NCBI GenBank assembly: GCA_014529385.2
Contig: CM043970.1
Span: 60,495,023-60,559,022 of the forward strand
Direction: 5' to 3'
DNA length: 64,000 nucleotides
Source of the DNA: Adiantum capillus-veneris
Taxonomy: Eukaryota; Streptophyta; Polypodiopsida; Polypodiales; Pteridaceae
The stretch's first letter is position 1. Each line of letters opens with the position of its first letter. The notes beneath the pieces are model-generated. The model did no database searches and was not told the DNA's origin. It saw only the letters and a list, made by a program, of their open reading frames with translations. Below are positions 60,442 to 64,000 of the stretch, one piece after another. The translations under genes and the position numbers were made by a program.

Positions 60442-61858
60442 TAAAGGAAAAGCCAGGCAAATAACCAGAACGAGACAAGATTTCCATTCCCTTCTTGGAC
60501 ATATGTCCTAACCGGCTATGCCACAAAGAAACGTTCGGCTGCTCGGTTACATTGATTACATTTTTAGAGACATTTGATACATAAATCATGTAAAGTCCTC
60601 CAGACTTTACTCCATGTGCTACTGTCATAGAACCCTTGGATATCTTCCACATGTTCTGTCCAAAAGTGGTGACGTAGCCAGCATCATCAAGTAAACCTGT
60701 GTTGATCAAGCTCTTTGTAATTGCGGGAACATGTCTCACATTCTTCAGCGTGAAAGAAGAGCCATTCTGAAACTTCAATTGTACATCTCCAACACCTAAG
60801 ATCTCACATGTCTGCCCATTGCCTAGCCGAACATGATCTTTAGTGGTCACATAAGAGGTAAACCACTCCTTGTTTGGAGACACATGAAGTGATGCCCCTG
60901 AGTCTATAATCCAGTCACTCAGTGCATTTCCATCAGATGCTGTAAGAAGAGCTGAGTCCATTGTATTCTTCAAGAAGTAGATGTCTCCTGACACTAGACT
61001 GTCATCCTCTGCAACAGTGTTTGTCACATTTATTTCTTGAATCTTCACTGAGGACTTGTTCTTCTCACCATGGTCTTCAGCTTTCTCTTTGCCTTTTTCT
61101 GCTTTCCATTCTCTGCAGTCTCTTTTCATGTGACCCTTCTTGCCACAATGGTAGCATTCTATGTCACTCTTGCCTTTAGCACTGCGGGACTTGCTACGAG
61201 ACTGATTCCTCTTTCCACCTTTGTACTTTTCTTTGGTCCTTCCCCTGACAACTAAGGCTGTTCCTTTGCCTTTGTCCATTGTCTTTCTATTGGTTTCTTC
61301 AGTAAGCAGACTTCCTTCTACACCTGCTATGTTCAAACCATCTGGAGGTGCAGAATTACTCAAAGCTGTGCGAAAAGTGTCCCAACTTTCCGGCAATGTG
61401 ATCAATAGGAACATAGCTCTAACAGGTTCATCAAACTTGACACCTTGAGCTGACAACTGACTATAGATTGTGTTGAATTCATTCAGATGATTGGACATAG
61501 GTGTCCCTTCTTTCATCTTCAAGTCAACAAGCTTCTTAAGCCAGTATACCTGTGAAGCTGCACTCTGCTTCTCATAAAGATCACTCAGCTTTAACCATGC
61601 TTGATAAGCCGACATCTCGTCTGCTACATTGAAGTAAACGCTTTTTGCCAAAGTCAGCATAATGGTAGAAAGTGCCAATTCATCCATTTCGCTCCATTCA
61701 TCTTCGTCCATATCTTCTGGTTTTATCCCCTTGAGCTTTATAGGTTTTATCTGCTTCTTTTGTACCAACACGTGCCAAATCTGCTTCTTCCACAATGGGA
61801 AATTGGTTCCATCCAGCTTCTTGATATTGTAAAGAGCAGTGTCCTGTGATCCAGCCAT
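60347..61858 (-). pseudogene. Copia gag-protease
   Basis: 503 codons from ATG (MAGSQDTALYNIKKLDGTNF): gag core (QVYWLKKLVDLKMKEGTPMS, FRTALSNSAP), zinc knuckle CYHCGKKGHMKRDC, intact protease triad in IIDSGASLHVSP, then LWHSRLGHMSKKGMEILSRS and FCEHCLYGKQ. A one-base change in frame near 60390-60410 separates it from integrase. Gag and protease themselves look intact. Confidence 0.9.
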
Positions 61859-62928
61859 AGCTACGCTTCACAGTAGTTTACTTTCCTGGGAAAAATTCGG
61901 CAGAGTTTCCCCTGTAAACTGACCTCTGAACCAATATCAACCTGTCAAATGAACCAAGAAAGCTTCAGATTCTGCAGAAATTTTGGCAGAGTCTCCTTTG
62001 TAAAATGGCTCTGGTGTACTAAAAACAGCTCAAAAAACATTGTCTCTCTGACATTGTAAGCTGCGGGTAAACCTGTCCTGCACCTGTACTGTCTCTCACT
62101 ATCCTGTCACTGTCCTGTAAGCATAGACTGTGACAATGCCTCAACGGCAGTAAAGCAAAGATGCAATCCCAACTGTCTAACTCACAGTCAATACATCCTA
62201 GCTGCCTATCTAAGGGTGCTCGAGGGATCGCTCCAAGACCTGTATCACCGAAAGGATCTCAACATTCGAGAATCCCCCAGCTCAATAAAACCTCACTCGA
62301 CCCTCAACAAAGGCTGCAGTAAATCTGACAGTACATAGACTTCCCACAAAGTCATACATCCACAAATTTCCCACTGTATGCTGTAACCGCTGCGGCGGTT
62401 GTTTGCTGCGTGACTCACAGCCAGCAAACCCTCAACAGACATACATCATCTCTGACAATACATCCCATGTGGAAGTACCTGCAATGTCAGGATGAAATCT
62501 GGAATATCAAGCAGCAAACACAAGCTACCTGATGAACTAGTGGATGTCGCCTACAGTCTGTGTGTAGATGCGCCCGTGTCGTATGTGACACGCCTCCAAG
62601 AACTGTGAGCCGTCCTTCGATGTGTAGATAGCCACAAATGAACACTCTGGGAGTGTCGATATCCTCAGCACCTGCAGTCGTAGGCCGAAAACCCCAAATT
62701 TGCAGAGTCGGATCTGCACCCGTCGAGACCACGTAGTCGAAAATGGTCTGCGCAGACTTTTGTCGAAGCCGAACGGTGGCCGAGATGACCTCAGAATGAA
62801 ATTTTGACAACACCGTGCCCTACGGGCTCACCCACGAGATTTGGGGCCGTGTCTTCGCCTGTCGAATTTCACTCCAATCTGAGTTGGTGACTCTAGCCTC
62901 CTGCAGTGCTGCCGCGAGCCTCGATCTG
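61859..62928 (-). other. Copia untranslated leader
   Basis: Between primer site and gag ATG. A 108-codon open frame at 62487-62813 shows no gag or other motif and is probably not a gene. Confidence 0.7.
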
Positions 62929-62943
62929 AGCTCTGATACCAAT

Positions 62944-63135
62944 TGAAGGAGTACGAGCGGAAGTGCGACGCGAGAGAGAGTGTGAGAAGAAGAGCACGAT
63001 GATATGGTGAACTCGCTCTACTGTAATGTGTAGAGCATAGTGAGTTCTTATTAGGTTTTTACAAAAGAATATGTGTACATACCTGGCGGCCCGCCCACTT
63101 ACCTGGGCGACCACATTGGGCTTTATACCCCAACA
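62944..63135 (-). repeat. Copia 5' LTR
   Basis: 192 bp, four substitutions from the 3' LTR; the primer site follows on the minus strand after a two-base gap. Confidence 0.93.
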
Positions 63136-63560
63136 AGAATGTGTGGGTCTATCCAAGGTCACAAGTGAGATCATGGTAGATGATGGAGCCTCTCACAATT
63201 TTATTAACTACAAGTTATTGAAACAACCATGATACTCAAGTGTGGGATACACAAATCAAGGGGGTACCTCTCAAGATTCAAGGATATTAGACAGCCTTGG
63301 ATCTTCAAGTAATGAATATGGATAGAGAAAATGTGGTGTTAGGTCGGAAGTGGTTGCATCATTACATTGTAGGTATGAGCATAATTGTCATAAAATCTAA
63401 TATCTAACCAACCCAAATGATTTTCTCATATTAAATTGATCACTTAATGTGGGAGAATAATCGGGAACAAGTGTTAAGGTATAAATATAGCTTATAGATC
63501 TATCTCAACACGGGACCAATGGTAAAGGGGCCCAAATGAGAGATGGTCTCTCAAAGAGCA
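63136..63560 (+). pseudogene. Ty3/gypsy protease remnant
   Basis: Continues the interrupted gypsy: EIMVDDGASHNFINYKLLK has the Asp-Gly-Ala-Ser-His-Asn pattern of a gypsy protease with the Ser of D-S-G changed, followed by NMDRENVVLGRKWLHHY. Stops follow. RT is not present in the window. Confidence 0.65.
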
Positions 63561-63678
63561 ATGCTAACCAATGGAGCATAAGACCTTAGGGTTAGCTTCA
63601 TTGAAGACCTCCAATAATGTATGTAAAAGTCCTTTGACCTTAGGTAAGCTGGGGCTGACCTTGAGGTGGGAACCCGGC

Positions 63679-63860
63679 CCAAGCTCGAGGTGCTTGTCCT
63701 GCTTGAGGTGCTTGTCGTGCTTGAGGTGCTTGTCATGCTTGAGGTGCTTGATTAAGATGCTTGAGGTGCTTGACTGGCTCCATGCTTGAGGTGCTTGACT
63801 TGCCGCTTGATTAAGGTGCTTGAGGTGCCTTGACATGCTTGCCTGAGATGCTTGTGGGAA
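63679..63860. repeat. Minisatellite, TGCTTGAGGTGCTTG units
   Basis: About ten imperfect copies of a 15-18-bp unit, with inserted short variants such as TTAAGATGC. Open frames across it on either strand are repeat artefacts. Confidence 0.9.
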
Positions 63861-64000
63861 CACCCCCTAGTCCAAGTGCTTGGTCATGCTTGGTGACTAA
63901 GGTGCTTTCTCATCCAAAGTCAAAAGCATCCCTACAAGGAGGGGGGCGAGCCCTACATGGGGGGGAATGAGAGAGAAGACCCACACAAGGGATGCATGGT

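Larger units (their letters stand above)
57605..63135 (-). mobile_element. Ty1/copia element, nearly complete, with target duplication
   Basis: 5531 bp with two 192-bp LTRs (57605-57796 and 62944-63135) that differ at only four positions, about 2 percent. AGAAT flanks both ends as a 5-bp target duplication. Primer site TGGTATCAGAGC (minus, about 62942-62929), a long leader (61859-62928) and polypurine tract AAGTGGGAGGT next to the 3' LTR are present. It is the youngest-looking insertion in the window and lies 1.1 kb upstream of the U2AF65 start, in the same orientation. Confidence 0.93.

Noticed and set aside
62487-62813. A 108-codon frame in the copia leader as a gene
   Set aside because: No family motif, and it lies between the primer site and gag where an untranslated leader is expected.
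63679-63860. CRISPR-like array
   Set aside because: Repeats are imperfect and there are no unique spacers; the context is plant nuclear DNA.

Overview
The window looks like nuclear DNA of a land plant with a large, transposon-rich genome. A seed-free plant (fern, lycophyte or bryophyte) or a gymnosperm fits best, but no single-species marker is present. The reasons are an 18-exon gene for a plant-type U2AF large subunit with introns up to 12.4 kb, plant-type Ty1/copia elements whose primer site is complementary to initiator tRNA-Met, Ty3/gypsy, LINE and hAT remnants, and a tandem array of retroelements whose reverse transcriptase resembles the endonuclease-lacking Penelope-like group.

Layout. 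1-14.3 kb: head-to-tail array of about 6.5-kb retroelement units read on the minus strand. Two units carry ORF1 plus reverse transcriptase (RT), and a third, diverged leader lies at 13.2-14.3 kb. Long (GT)n tracts sit at the same place in both units. 14.3-19.0 kb: intergenic DNA with microsatellites, a LINE fragment and one unassigned open frame. 19.0-56.5 kb: a single minus-strand gene, rebuilt here exon by exon, encoding a 561-residue U2AF65-type splicing factor. All 17 introns are GT-AG. Fourteen are 68-1032 bp, while introns 1 (9.6 kb), 11 (10.3 kb) and 15 (12.4 kb) hold nearly all the transposons. Intron 15 holds a gypsy element with a copia nested in its LTR, later cut by a 1.2-kb inversion, plus a MITE and pieces of an LTR family called LTR-B here. 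Intron 11 holds a LINE with two internal tandem duplications and a hAT transposase gene with an internal triplication. Intron 1 holds an inverted pair of LTR-B copies and a gag-only LTR-B element. 56.5-64 kb: upstream region with a nearly complete copia element (192-bp LTRs, AGAAT target duplication) inserted in a gypsy gag-protease remnant, then a minisatellite.

The only gene that looks functional is U2AF65. In the general family role it binds the polypyrimidine tract at 3' splice sites, so its own transcript depends on splicing across three transposon-filled introns. The transposon genes all carry stops or frameshifts. The best preserved are the second array unit's RT (two in-frame stops in about 670 codons) and the 57.6-63.1 kb copia (one frameshift, two stops). 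Two points in the array deserve most attention: ORF1 and RT share one frame and are separated by a single TAA in both units, and both units share a predicted 40-47-nt intron after a short 5' coding exon.
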